From Caenorhabditis elegans (lineage: Eukaryota; Nematoda; Chromadorea; Rhabditida; Rhabditidae), in the NCBI RefSeq assembly GCF_000002985.6, contig NC_003279.8, positions 3,038,001-3,102,000 of the forward strand: a DNA stretch of 64,000 nt, written 5' to 3'. Of the stretch, positions 46,838-58,406 are shown piece by piece. Numbering within the stretch: position 1 is the first letter of the stretch; every line of letters begins with the position of its first letter. Below the pieces are notes generated by a model. The model did not search any database and was not told where the DNA came from. It saw only the letters and a list, made by a program, of their open reading frames with translations. A program made the position numbers and the translations under genes.

Positions 46838-47654
46838 TTTCTGTCGTTCTAGTCTAACACAACTCGAGAAAATCCTGCAAAAAATTGGGGGAAATTTGAA
46901 ATTTTTTGCACACAAAAATAAAATAAAAAGCAAAATATGAAAAGCCTGGCGTAAAACAACCGGATAGAATATGACGAGGAAATAAGCACAACGGGGGAAA
47001 TGGAAAATCTACGAAAAAAACTTTATAATTAGAGAGAAAGAGGAGAACGAATTCAAAACGAACAAAAAAGTAACAAGTAGTGCAACAAAAAAAGTAAAAA
47101 AAAAGAAGAAGAACGGCGAGGAGAAATCGAACAATCAAAAAGAAATCAGAGTAATAGGGAGGCAGAAAACTGGTATATTCGCAATTCGAATTAACCACCA
47201 CCACCTCTTTGAAAAAACCATCAGGAAAAAGAGAGGGCAAATGTTCTTGATTTGATAGTGACCGTGACCTAATCATATTGAACGAGGGGGGCTACGGGAG
47301 TTGAAAAAACAGAAAAAAAAACAGATAATTATTGAGTACCGTGAAGAAACAGAACAGGAACAAGAACAACACCAGCAGAAAATTAACAAATTAACAACGA
47401 ATTACGAAATATGTGGTTACCGAAAAACCCAAAAAAAAAAAAAAAAATGTGTTATGGAACTAGTGTGTGGAGACAGTTGATAAGAGTAGACCATGGTGAT
47501 GATTGATACCTGAAAAAAAGATAATATAGGAAATTAAATTGTCAGTGACAGCGACGAAATGATAAATGGCGAGCTGATTTTTCCAGAATTAAAGAAGGAG
47601 TATTCTCAACAGCTAAAATATTAAAATTAAATATTAAAAATAAATTATTACAAC

Positions 47655-47840
47655 ATCATCTACAGTGCATTTTTTTCCACTTCTACGACTTTAAAGGCGC
47701 GCGCATTTATACAAAAAGGTCCCGTCATTGGTCTCGCCATGCGCTCAACAAATCAATGGGATGCGCGTGGCGAGACCATTGCTCGAAAATGCGCGCGCCT
47801 TTAAAGTCGTAGTAGTTGGAAAAAAATGCACTGTAGAATT
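47655..47840. repeat. Foldback with CTACAGTGCATTTTTTTCCA ends
   Basis: Arms about 85 bp: ctacagtgcatttttttcca, ctacgactttaaaggcgcgc and ggtctcgccatgcgc, then the inverse ending tggaaaaaaatgcactgtag. Loop near 47735-47755. Confidence 0.9.
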
Positions 47841-48131
47841 CTAGAATTTTCTAGAATTTCTTTCTAGAAAAAAATCTAGAATTTTAAATATCCAAAATCG
47901 TCAGATTCTTTGTTTTTAGCGAGAAATATTTAAAATTTTGGTAAGTTTTTTGAACAAATTTATAATGTTTTTCAGTACGTTCAACTTTATTTTTGGAAAT
48001 TTTCGCCTGAATACAATCTCTTAAAAAATGTATAGAATTTTATAGATGAGAAAAAAACAATTTAGGATAAAAAAGAAATTAGGAAAAAAGTAAATTAAAA
48101 TCAACAATGCAACATCTTGTACATATTATAA

Positions 48132-48472
48132 AAATATTACGGGATCACAAAATTCTGAGAATGCGTACTGCACAACATATTTGACGTTCAAAATATCTCG
48201 TAGCGAAAACTACAGTAATCCTTTTAATGACTACTGTAGCACTTGTGTCGATTTACGGGCTCGATTTTCGAAATGAATTTATTTTCGAATAGCGACTGCG
48301 ATATCCATTAAATTTTAATTCATTCCGAAAATCGACGTCCTGTAAATCTAAACAAGCGCTACAGAAGTCATTTAAAGAATTACTGTAGTTTTCGCTACGA
48401 GATATTTTGCGCGTCAAATGTGTTGTGCAATACGCATTTTCAGAATTTTGTGCTCCCGTAATAGTATTTGTG
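48132..48472. repeat. TTTAAA palindromic element, full copy, intergenic
   Basis: tattacgggatcacaaaatt on the left and aattttgtgctcccgtaata on the right, with the usual arms between. Confidence 0.88.
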
Positions 48473-49399
48473 CTAAAACTTCCAATTATTGCACAAGAAA
48501 AATGGAAAAAATCTGTCTGTTAACAATCCGCATTTTCAGTTGAAAAATCGACGAAAAACGTTCAAAATTTAACTCTAAAAATCCTAGGCCGCCAGCCAGT
48601 TTTCATAAACTTTTCAATTAAAAAAAACCAATAATTACATTTAAATCAATATTTTGTTTGTTAATTTTCTCAATTTCTAGCAAAATTGGTTGGAAAAATT
48701 ATATTACTTATTTAGAGCAAAATTTTATTAAAAAAGTGCAATTTTCGAATATTTCTTTGTGAAATAACAATTATTCAAATTTTGGCGCGAATTTCAGATT
48801 AAAATATTTTTTTTCAAAAAATGCTGTTGAATTTTCTTAAATTTTTGAGCATAAATACTACATTTTCTCCATCGACAACATTAATTTTGAAAATATTTCC
48901 AGTTATTCATTTTCTGTTCGTTCGTGTTGAGTTATTTCATAAATGTGTAGAAAACTATGGAAAAAATTATGTAAAATAAAATCCTCTGAAAAAATTTAAA
49001 CAGCGAATCATCGACTTTTTTTTGAGAACAAATCACAAAAATTGTCTTCACGGTTGTTTTATTCAAAAAAAATCCAATATTTCTCCAATATTCTCACATT
49101 TTTTGAAGTTTCTTTAAAGTTTCATACAGCACGTGTTGCTACAAAAAAAAAGTATCAGCTGGAAGAAATAAAGGGTGGTTGGATGGATGGATATATATGT
49201 GAAAAATGAGTGAGTGAGAGTGGAAAGAGGGCCAAGAACATGAAAAATAGGGGGTGGTGTGGGACACTCCCCGGGGAACACCACTGCATCGCCGCCGCGC
49301 CCTTGTTGACTTCTCATGTTTGTGTAGAGAAGAAGAAGAATACTATACTTCTTCTTCTTCGGAAGGAAGGAAGGAAGGCTTGACGACGTGGCCTCATCC

Positions 49400-49960
49400 G
49401 GAATATTGATTTTTAAAGGTGGGTCTACAACCCGATCTCTAAAAATCTGATTAAACAACTGGAGTCGCCACTGAAGTTTTTCTCGAGAAGAGTCTTCCAA
49501 CGCTGCAATCTATCATACTCATCATATGAAAACCGTCTAGCTCAGATGAACCAAAAGTCAGTTCAACACCTGCGGATTCTTCAAATATTGAGGACCTATC
49601 ACAACATCCTGTCTGGTGAATACCACTTTCCAAATGCCGCATCAACTGTGAGGAAGGCTCGCTCGTCCAGATATCCGTACATGATGTGCCCTTGTGGATC
49701 AATCAACGAAAGCTTCCTACTAGTCAATCTTCACCTATGGAACCGTATGGCCAAGTTACTTCCGGAGACAATGAGCCGTCAAATGTTTGCTTCACGATTA
49801 AATTCTATCCCGTTTAATTATTTTTCCCACCCAACTTGATCCCCTTAACTACTTCTGGTTTACAGGATCATTCAAATTATTCAAGTTTGTTTCTCCCGGT
49901 GATTATTCTATACTTTCTGTTTTGTTACGACGTTTTTGAATAAATAAATATATATATTTA
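49400..49960 (+). pseudogene. Possible 3' end of a non-LTR retrotransposon ORF2 (remnant)
   Basis: The open frame ending at about 49839 includes PCGSINESFLLVNLHLWNRM and then SRQMFASRLN. This resembles the last segment of LINE ORF2 proteins, where an (L/P)WN(R/S)LP-type motif is followed by a short F-x-x-x-L stretch. A roughly 120-bp tail follows and ends in aataaataaatatatatatt, like a retroposon 3' end. No reverse transcriptase motif is present, so at most this is a dead fragment. The similarity is judged by eye. Confidence 0.4.
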
Positions 49961-50309
49961 AAGGTGCATGATGTGGGAATCAAAAAATTGTGTTTTTTCC
50001 TCATTTTTGGAGGAGTTATTCACATAGAATATTGGAAAACGAAAACCAATTTGTTGAAAATCTAAAAATCGAGCAAATACGGACAATTTTTCGGAAAAAA
50101 AAAAGAAATTGCTTATATTACTTTTATTCAGGAAGTGTCGGAAAATTAAAAAGTCACAACTGTATTACATAAAACATGTATTTTAATACAGTTGTGACGT
50201 CATAATTATATTTAAATACATACATTTTCTGACACTACTTACTTGAATAACCCCATTAGCAAATCGAAAAATCGAAAAAAAAACAGTTTTTTTTAAGACC
50301 AAAAATGAC

Positions 50310-51015
50310 CGAAAACTACCGAATTTCGTAATGAAACTTCTGAAATTTTCTAAAAAAAAATTATGGCGGTTCAAAGTTTTGGAAAAAATCACCAATTTTC
50401 AGGTGAAATCTCAAATTTTACTAACTTGACCAAGCCAGAACTCACGAAAAGAAAATATTAATAGATCCTCGCCTATTAATACATATTTTGGTAATTTATT
50501 TATTATAAGTATAAGTATAATAAATTATTATCAAAATATGCATTAAAAAGCGAAAACCTAATAAAATTTTATTTTCGTGAGCTCACTTTGTCACGTTAGC
50601 AAAATTTGAGATTTTAGCTGAAAATATGGCATTTTTCCGAAACTTTGAACAACCATAACGTGTCTTTTTTGAGAAAATTTCAGAACGTTTCACTACGAAA
50701 TTCGATAGTTTTCGGCTATTTTTTGGTCTAAAATAGCAAAGTCTCAGATTTTTTCGGGTTTTTTCGGGTTTTCTTTTTTATCTGAAGAAAATGATAAATC
50801 TGCATTTTCCGAGACTTTTTTTCCGATTTTTGATTTTCAAAAAATTGAAAAATGTTTCGTTTTGCAATATTCTATGTACAAAAACATTGAGATTTATGTG
50901 GAAAATATGCCGAAAATATATTTTTCCAACACTTTGAACCGCCATAATTTTTTTTGAGAAATTTTCAGAAGTATCACTACGAAATTCGGTGGTTTTCGGC
51001 CATTTCGGGTCTAAA
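50310..51015. repeat. Complex inverted repeats around TTTCGTAATGAAACTTCTG
   Basis: The block gaatttcgtaatgaaacttc...ttatggcggttcaaag (50318-50375) recurs inverted at about 50645-50710 and 50930-50990 with the same order of motifs. A separate short perfect palindrome (acaactgtatt...aatacagttgt) lies at 50156-50203. Confidence 0.7.
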
Positions 51016-51334
51016 AAAGCTTTAAAAACATTTTAATTTGCAGCAAAAAAAAAATCGGAACGGTTGAGTGAACTGTTGAAAAGGGAACGTGTGTGGGCAG
51101 AAGGGGAAAATGAGATACAGGAAACGACGACGAATATCAATCATCATACGTAGATTAAAAAACGCGATAAATGCCAGATATACATATATTGGATACCCTT
51201 TTCCAACCGGCGACAATCTATACGACACTTGAGGCGAAGAGGAAGGAGGATATCTCACAACTCAATTGATCGTTTCTTCGGGATAAAGATTCACTAAATG
51301 GTTGGGAAAGGCGATACGCATGGAACAGAACACA

Positions 51335-51445
51335 AGCGGCCGTTCTCAACCAATTAGAGGAGGAAAGTAACACGAAATTGAGTGCATTTTTGGGTCGCTG
51401 CGGGGAAAAAGGGGACATTTTATTAGGAGGTGCTAAAATTGTAGA
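51335..51445. repeat. Direct duplication, copy 1 (copy 2 at 51825-51925)
   Basis: Both copies share cggccgttctcaaccaatta, gaggaaagtaacacga, gtgcatttttgggtc and cattttatta..gaggtgctaaaatt. Copy 2 has small deletions. The plus frame of copy 1 is open for about 70 codons (WERRYAWNRTQAAVLNQLEE) but broken in copy 2; I do not recognise it. Confidence 0.7.
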
Positions 51446-51951
51446 GTTTACTATTTCTAGAAAAAATGTATGTCAAAAATATCTTAATTGTAGAGAAAAA
51501 TAGATATAGGTACCAGGGGTGGGCGACTAATTTTTCGGCTAATTTCAATTTTCGAGTTTTTCAGCTAGTGTTCATGCAGCTATTTTCATAATTTTGTGTA
51601 TGAACTAAAGAAGAAGTATTGAGCAACGAATTTATGAAACTAAATATTTTAATACTGCATTGTCTTTCCTGAACGACACAATTCTGTCCATTAGCCGTTA
51701 GCCGTTAGCCACATTAATTTGTGTGCCAATTTTCTTACTTTTAACATTTTTCTTCATTTTTTTTTCGTTTCTTGAATACAATTCACTGCTAATCAATGCT
51801 ACTAAATAATAAGAACACGGCCGTTGTTCTCACCCAATTAGAGGAAAGTAACACGAGTGCATTTTTGGGTCATTTCGGAGAGAAAGGGGTCATTTTATTA
51901 TGAGGTGCTAAAATTGTGGAGTATACACTATTTGTGGAGGGAGGTTATAAT

Positions 51952-52321
51952 CAAAGGTAGGCGAATATTTTTATTTTATTTTCGGATATTTTCTAATAAT
52001 GAATTTATCAATAAGAATTGATGTATACTGTGAAAAATGTATCAGAACAGAAGAGTAACTATTCAGCAACATTTTCATATGATAAAACCTAAAAAAATTG
52101 TACAAGTTTTCTGTATATCCGTAATATCCGATATCCGATTTTGTTCGGCTAATGAGCTTATAAGAAAAACTTGTACACTTTTTTAAACGTTTTATCATAT
52201 GAAAATGTTTCTGAATAGTTACTCATTTTGTTCTGATACATTTATTCCAGAATAACTACGTCAATACTTATTGATAAATTTATTATTAGAAAATATCCGA
52301 AAAAATTTCCGCCCAGCTCTG
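51952..52321. mobile_element. hAT-like MITE (370 bp) with 8-bp target duplication
   Basis: Ends CAAAGGTAGGCG and, inverted, CAGAGCTGGGCG. Subterminal arms such as ttttctaataatgaatttat are matched by inverse sequence, and longer arms reach acttgtac. Perfect GTTATAAT repeats flank it (51944-51951 and 52322-52329). No coding capacity. Confidence 0.88.
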
Positions 52322-53282
52322 GTTATAATATAAGACTTCTAATTGTGCAAAGTTATCGGAAATTTGGGGAATAGTTTTGTAAAAAACCCAACCTTTCCGT
52401 GTTGTTTTTTTGCATAGCTGAATTTCAATTTTTTTTTAAAATCTAATGTCGATTTCAGATAACATTGTTCATTTATGCCAAAAAATATGGTTTGAAGCCA
52501 ACCTTTTTCCTTGTTATTATAAAAAATTTTTGTTAACGTTGAATTCGGAGAAAATAAAATTTAATTTTTTGAAATAGGTGTTTTAGGCTATATATTTTAT
52601 AATCACTCCGAATTGTTCAAAATTATTGGAAATTTAGGTACTTTTGTTACCAGCAGTGCCTTTCATTTTTTAAAATCAATTTTTGTTTTTGTAGGCTCAG
52701 AAAGCTATTTTAATTAACATTTTTATTTTCTAATGTTGAATATTAAAACATATTTATGGGGTAAAATTAATAAGAAATACTATTTTTTAAATATATTTAG
52801 GGGATTTCGTAGGAAAACATTTTTTTTGGCAGGAAATACAATAAAATATTCAAATTGTTTTGAGAAAAAATTTGCCGGGATATTCAATTTTTTTGGAAGA
52901 AATTTTGGTGTAAACTTTTCAAATTTCCTAAGTGTTCTTGAACCTTCTGGATGAGATCATCACTTCCAATATTTTCAATTTTTGAAAATTGTTGTACAAA
53001 AATTCAGTTCCAATTGATGTTCCTTCAATTTTGGATGGAAAATCTTTTTTTTTCCAGAATTTCTGGGCTAAATTTTCAGCTTATTCAAATGGAAAATGGT
53101 CATTTTTGGTTGGTAAAATAAATTGAAATTTCCGAAAACGTATTTCAGAAAAAAACCCAGCAATTTTATGTGGAAAATCGCTTTTCTAACAATTTTCGAA
53201 ATTTTTTCCTACTACAAAATTCCGCTCAAAAGCCTAAAAAAAATTCAAAATTTCCAAAAAAAAAACCATACCTCAACTCAAT

Positions 53283-56200
53283 CTACTTCATATGCTGTCG
53301 ATGTGCTCGCTTTTTCAAATGTTTCGGAATTTTCTCCTTCCTCTGTTCCCGTTTCTCCTCTTTTACAGCAGCTTTTCGTTCCTTTCGCTCTTCGGCCGTC
53401 TCCTCACGATTTCTCGTGTGCATAGCAATCTTTCGTTCTTTTTCTTGAATTTCTTCTTCCGTCGGTTCAGCTCTCTTTTTTCTCGATTTTTTTCCATTTT
53501 CCTCATCATCATTATCATCACTATCATCGTGCTCTTCTCCAAATCCATCACCTTTCAAATCAATTTTTGAGACAATATTTTGGAATGGGTTATTCGCTTC
53601 AACACCCTCTTTTGCAAGTTTTCCATCCCGTTCGAAATGTAGAACATGCTCCAGTTTATGTGGAATAAATGCATTCATAAATAGAGAATCATCTTCTGAA
53701 TTCACAAGAACTCGTTCTTCTTCAATAATTGTCTCCATTTCTTTGGAACTCATCAGCGGATCGACAATCACTTCGAATAGTCGGCGGACTGATAGAACTG
53801 GGACTCCGAGTTCTCTGAAAATCAATAAATTTATATTTTTAGAGTGAACAAATAGATTCTGTGGATTTTCGTCTATAGTTGTACATTTCCGGCAAATTGG
53901 CGATTTGCCGATTTGCCAAAAGTTTTTAGAGGGATATATTTATGACGGAAACACTGTGCCTGATTGAAATTTTTTCCTATTTTTTCTAGATATTTTTATA
54001 AAATTTGCATACTTTTCGAAATAGACGTTGGAAAATTCATAGGATACGTACAATTTTGCCGATTAAGATTGAAATTTCCAAGCAAATTGTGCAAATCAGA
54101 ATTTGCCGAAAATTTTTGGCAATTTCCGGCAAATTTGCCGCCAATCCTGGTTTAAATGATAGAAAATGGGTCGTAAGAACCAAATATATATTTTTTTAAC
54201 TGTTCAAAAGTTTATATAATTTTTTTTTTCAAAATTTTGCATGATTTTTCAATTCTGCAAAATTTTTTAGAAAGATCTGAATTTGTTTTAACTTTCCGCG
54301 TGAATTATCATTTTTTTTTAGAAAAATTCTATATATTTTGAAGAGTGTTTGAAGAAATTTCTGTCATTCTACAATTTATTTACAAATTAACTGACGTGAA
54401 TATCTATATTTTGACATTAATTTTCGATTAAAATGGGGAAACATGGTTTTTTGGCCATTTTATAGAATTTCTGTAAGTTCTTAATGTTTTTTTTTTAATT
54501 TTGCAAAAAATTAAGAGTTCTGAATTATTTTGAATTCCCACGCAAATAAATGGCCTAGTTTAAACATTTTTGCTTTTTTTAAAGATTGTTGATTTTTATT
54601 TATTTTTTTCCAGTTTTTTTCCCAATTCTCTTTTTTTTTAATTGAAAACAAATAATTTCACTATATTTTACCTGAAAAACTTGTTCACATTGTTACAATC
54701 CATTCTCAAAAATTCCAGCGCGTGTGGATGATCCTGTTCAACAGATTGTGATACATCAATAATCCACAGTTTCCCATCGTGTACGAGCATGTTGAATTCA
54801 CTTAAATCAGCATGAACCAGCTTACATTCTCTGTACAGACGTCTCATATCGCGCACCAAACCGACGTACATTGGCTCGGCGTCCTTGGAAATTTGAAGTT
54901 TTAAACATTTTTTGAGCATTTTTAAGGGAATAAATTCGATTTTTTTTCATTTTTTAGAATATTTTATTCACTTTTTTCAATATTTTTTGACGTTCTGGAA
55001 ATTTGAAGATTTAAACATTTTTTGAGCATTTTTAAGGGAATAAATTCAATTTTTTTAACGTTTTAGAATATTTTATTCACTTTTTTTTTTTTGATTTTTT
55101 TGATGTCCTGGGAAATTTGAAGTTTTAAACATTTTTTGAGCATTTTTAAGGAAATAAATTCGATTTTTTTCATTTTTTAGAATATTTTATTCACTTTTTT
55201 CAATATTTTTTGACGTTCTGGAAATTTGAAGTTTTTTGAAAACAATTTTTAGACATGTTAAGGGTATAAATTCGAAAAAATTCATTTTTTAGAATATTTT
55301 ACTAACTTTTTTCGGCTTTTTTGACGTCTTGGACAATATGACGTTTTTTTTTTTTAAATAGAAATTTTGGAGATTTTTGTTTTTCTCATCAAAAAAAAAA
55401 ACAAAAAATTGATAAAATTTTGAAATTGCTCTGTAATTTTTTTATTATTATTTTCTAAAAATATCGTTAACTAAATAACTATTTGAAATATATAGATTTT
55501 TACTTTTTTTTTTGGAAAATCGATTTTCGGATTTTTTAAAATAAGAATATTAAATGTTTTATAACTTTGTTTTTTTTCTCTTTTTTTCTCATTTATCCAC
55601 ACCTCTTGGCTCAAATTCGCATTTTTAAGCAACGGAGCCGGCCATCCATCTTTTCCAAGAAAATCCATCACAAGTACATGGCCTTTTAGAAGATGTGGTT
55701 TTGGAACTGGAAGTCCAACTTCATGCATTCTTGCCAGATTTCTCATCTCTTTTTCCGCCCAAACAGCGACCATTTTTCTCGGATTTGATTTACAATATCC
55801 ATGGCGGTATCTGGAAATATTCAATTGAAATTCCATTTTTTAAAAATATTTTATATTTTAATGTTTTATTTTCTCTAAAATTTCAAATGAGTATTTTGAC
55901 AATGTTTATAAATTTTTTATATGTTCAGAATATAAATCTCGTATTTCCGTCACATTTTCATGACTTTAAAGGTTTTTTTTTGGATTTTTAGACCAAAAAA
56001 CCAATTTTTTCACCTTTTCATGTTTTTTTTTGTTTTTCTGGTTTTTCGCAAACTTTTTTCTTGGAAAAATTCATATTTCTTCACCAGAAAAACTTTACTA
56101 TCGTAAAAATTCATTTTTCGGTCATTTTTAAAGCTTATTTTTTGTTCGAATTTTTGAAAATTTTCAAGCTCAGTTAAAAATCCAAATTTTTCGTACTTTT

Positions 56201-58206
56201 TTTAAAAATAAATCCAATATAATGTATATACCTAAATTCTCCAGTAACATATCTCTCTCGATCCTTAAACGTCAGAATACTCGTCTTATAGATTTTGATA
56301 GCCAAATCATTATCAGTTCCAGTTGCGTGATAGACATTTGCCTCTTTTCCTGTTGAAATACAACCATCAATATTGAGAAGAGTTCCACGTTGCAATAGTC
56401 GGAAAAGTACGAGGCGGGTGCGTGGATCGAGTACCTGAAGGCGAAGTTATAATTTTTTTTTAAAGAGATTTACATATCAAATCCCCTAAAAATCATTAAT
56501 TTTGCAGTTTTTATTTAAAAAAAATGATTCAAGGTTCACAAAGGTAAGTGGAATCAGAAAGTTAATATTTTGTTGTAAAATTTGATTAAAACATTTTAAA
56601 ACTATAACTAAAATCAGAATTTTTCAATCAATCAAATTCTTTAATTAAATAAAAATAAAAACCATCAGAGAACTATAGTCGAAAAATTTAAATTTCATCT
56701 AGTCAGTTGATCTTTGATGGAAAATTTCAGTAAAATTTTTAGATATTAGAATATTGTACCATTTTTGTTGAAGTTGACAAAAAAAAAACAAACCTTAGTA
56801 TTCTAAAATCGTTTTTTTTTCTGTTTAAAAATTTTTTTTGGAATTTTTTGAAAATAATAGCACTATTTCCAATAACATTCTTTATATAATTTCAAAAAGA
56901 TTAAAAACCTTTTTTCAAACTAGAAATTCTCGAAATTGCTATTTTTCCAACACTTTTTTTTCTATAATTTACCTGTTCAACAGTAGCACGATCAGCTCGA
57001 TCCTTCACACGTTTTCTCTTTCTATCCTCACTTGTGTCCGCGTGTCGTTCCACATCAACTGTAAACATCAATAATTTGAATATATATATATATATATCTA
57101 TTCAATAGGAATATCTCTTCATTCTCTCCATTCACATACCAGTTAGTCGATTGCGTGCCGCATTCGGTCCAATTGTGTTCAGGCGAGCCGCGTTCAGCTT
57201 TTTCGTGAAATCTGGAAATGGGAAAATTTTTTAAAAACAAACCGGAGGGTATTCTGTGAGAAATTTGAAATTTAAAAAATAGCAAAACGAAAAACTATAG
57301 ATTTTTTAAAACCCGCAAAAGAGGTTCTTTAATTTTTTCTATTTGGAAAATCTAGCAGAAATTGCTGAAATTCTAGGTTTGTTTTAAAAATGGATAAATT
57401 TCATAATTTTCACATAGAAAATAGCAATATTCAGCTAAAAATCTAGCATTAATCAATTTTTAGGCGAAAATTGGTAATATAGGACTGAATTTATGCTTTT
57501 TATGTCGGGAAATTACAGTAATCGCTGAAAATTGAGCAAAAAATGCCACAAAATACGAAATTTCGATAAATGCGTTATACTTTTTGAAATACTGTATCAG
57601 ATTTTCCCAAACGTTTTCTGATTTTCAAGAAGAACTTGTAGAAACCGAATTTTTGTGTAGATTTTCAATAAAAATCCGGGAAAATCATGTTTTATTTTCA
57701 ATTAATGCTTAAAAACTGATTATTTATAAGAGGTGGGCGGCAATTGCCGTTCGGCAAATTTTTTGGTCGACAAATTCGGCCAATTGCCGGTTTGGCGATT
57801 AGCCGAAAAATATAGTTTGCCGCCCACCCCAGTTATTTATGTCAATTAAGGTTTCCCGGCAATTTAAATCGGATTTTCTCATATTTCAAAGCAATTTAGA
57901 ATATAATTCTCGCTATTTCAAATTATTTTTCAAAACAAACCCCCGGTAGCTTCTGCGAATTCGACAATATCATCATCATAATCGGAATCTGTATCATATT
58001 GTTCTTCAATTTGTTCTCCAGCCTCCAATTTCTCTGAAATTGAAATTAATTAAATTAAATTACTAAAAATAATAAAAAAAGGCCTACAAACCTTGTTTTA
58101 CGACTGCCTGCTCCGGCTCATCATCAGATGAAGAGCTCGCCGTATCAATATCGACATCTTCTAGAATATTCTGAATATTCAGGTTCAAATGTTCGACCTT
58201 TTCCAT
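53283..58206 (-). CDS. riok-1: RIO1 atypical serine/threonine kinase (RIOK-1)
   Basis: Cytoplasmic ATPase/kinase needed for late 40S ribosomal subunit maturation. Eight exons: 58092-58206, 57941-58033, 57140-57211, 56973-57058, 56232-56434, 55603-55810, 54672-54883 and 53283-53814. They encode 506 aa. An acidic N-terminus is followed by the RIO domain: P-loop [11 protein letters not shown] (about 149), Lys about 169 in AIKIYK, the RIO-specific [18 protein letters not shown], hinge [11 protein letters not shown], catalytic HADLSEFN (Asp about 285) and metal-binding IDVSQSVE (Asp about 302). All key residues are intact. The C-terminus is acidic and then strongly basic ([17 protein letters not shown]). 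The ATG follows GTGTTTCAG by 12 bases, a likely SL1 site. The acceptor at 54883 is CCAAG rather than CCAG. Confidence 0.96.
54884..55260. repeat. Tandem repeat carrying duplicated splice-acceptor sequence in a riok-1 intron
   Basis: Four units of about 110-125 bp, beginning near 54884, 54992, 55108 and 55215. Each has gacgtYctggaaatttgaag, then catttttaagggaataaatt and agaatattttattcac. The first unit runs into the exon boundary at 54883. Confidence 0.85.
57728..57832. mobile_element. Tiny hAT-like MITE (105 bp) with 8-bp target duplication
   Basis: Ends AAGAGGTGGGCGGCAA and, inverted, CTGGGGTGGGCGGCAA. Perfect TTATTTAT repeats flank it (57720-57727 and 57833-57840). The interior is GGCAAATT/CAATTGCCG repeats. 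It lies in riok-1 intron 2. Confidence 0.88.
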
Positions 58207-58225
58207 GTTTGTTACCCACTGAAAC
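58207..58225 (-). promoter_or_regulatory. Probable spliced-leader acceptor of riok-1
   Basis: GTGTTTCAG, then TGGGTAACAAAC, then the ATG at 58206. A 12-base leader after a strong acceptor suggests SL1 trans-splicing. Confidence 0.55.
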
Positions 58226-58348
58226 ACGCGTAATAAAAATTTGGGTTATTTTTGGGCGAAAAAATGAGAGCGAGTGAAATAGTATGAAAAGATGAGACAG
58301 CGTGAGAGAAAGATTACGAAACAAGTGCGCTCTACGGCACGTGAATAT

Positions 58349-58351
<3 letters not shown>

Positions 58352-58404
<53 letters not shown>
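58352..58404. repeat. (GA)n microsatellite upstream of riok-1
   Basis: About 26 uninterrupted GA dinucleotides, 150 bp upstream of the riok-1 start. GA/CT tracts are common in C. elegans promoters. Serine/leucine ORFs across it are artefacts. Confidence 0.95.

Positions 58405-58406
<2 letters not shown>

Larger units (their letters stand above)
46838..53282. other. Intergenic region between the MAP7-like gene and riok-1
   Basis: About 6.4 kb, AT-rich. It holds the repeats listed separately, a (GGAA)n run near 49360 and the upstream sequence of the MAP7-like gene. A minus-strand frame at 47170-47276 (MIRSRSLSNQEHLPSLFPDG) starts well, but no in-frame splice to the MAP7-like exons was found. 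Confidence 0.5.

Noticed and set aside
47170..47276. Upstream first exon of the MAP7-like gene (MIRSRSLSNQEH)
   Set aside because: The visible donors leave phase 0, which would read into a stop in the 46874 exon. No in-frame join was found.
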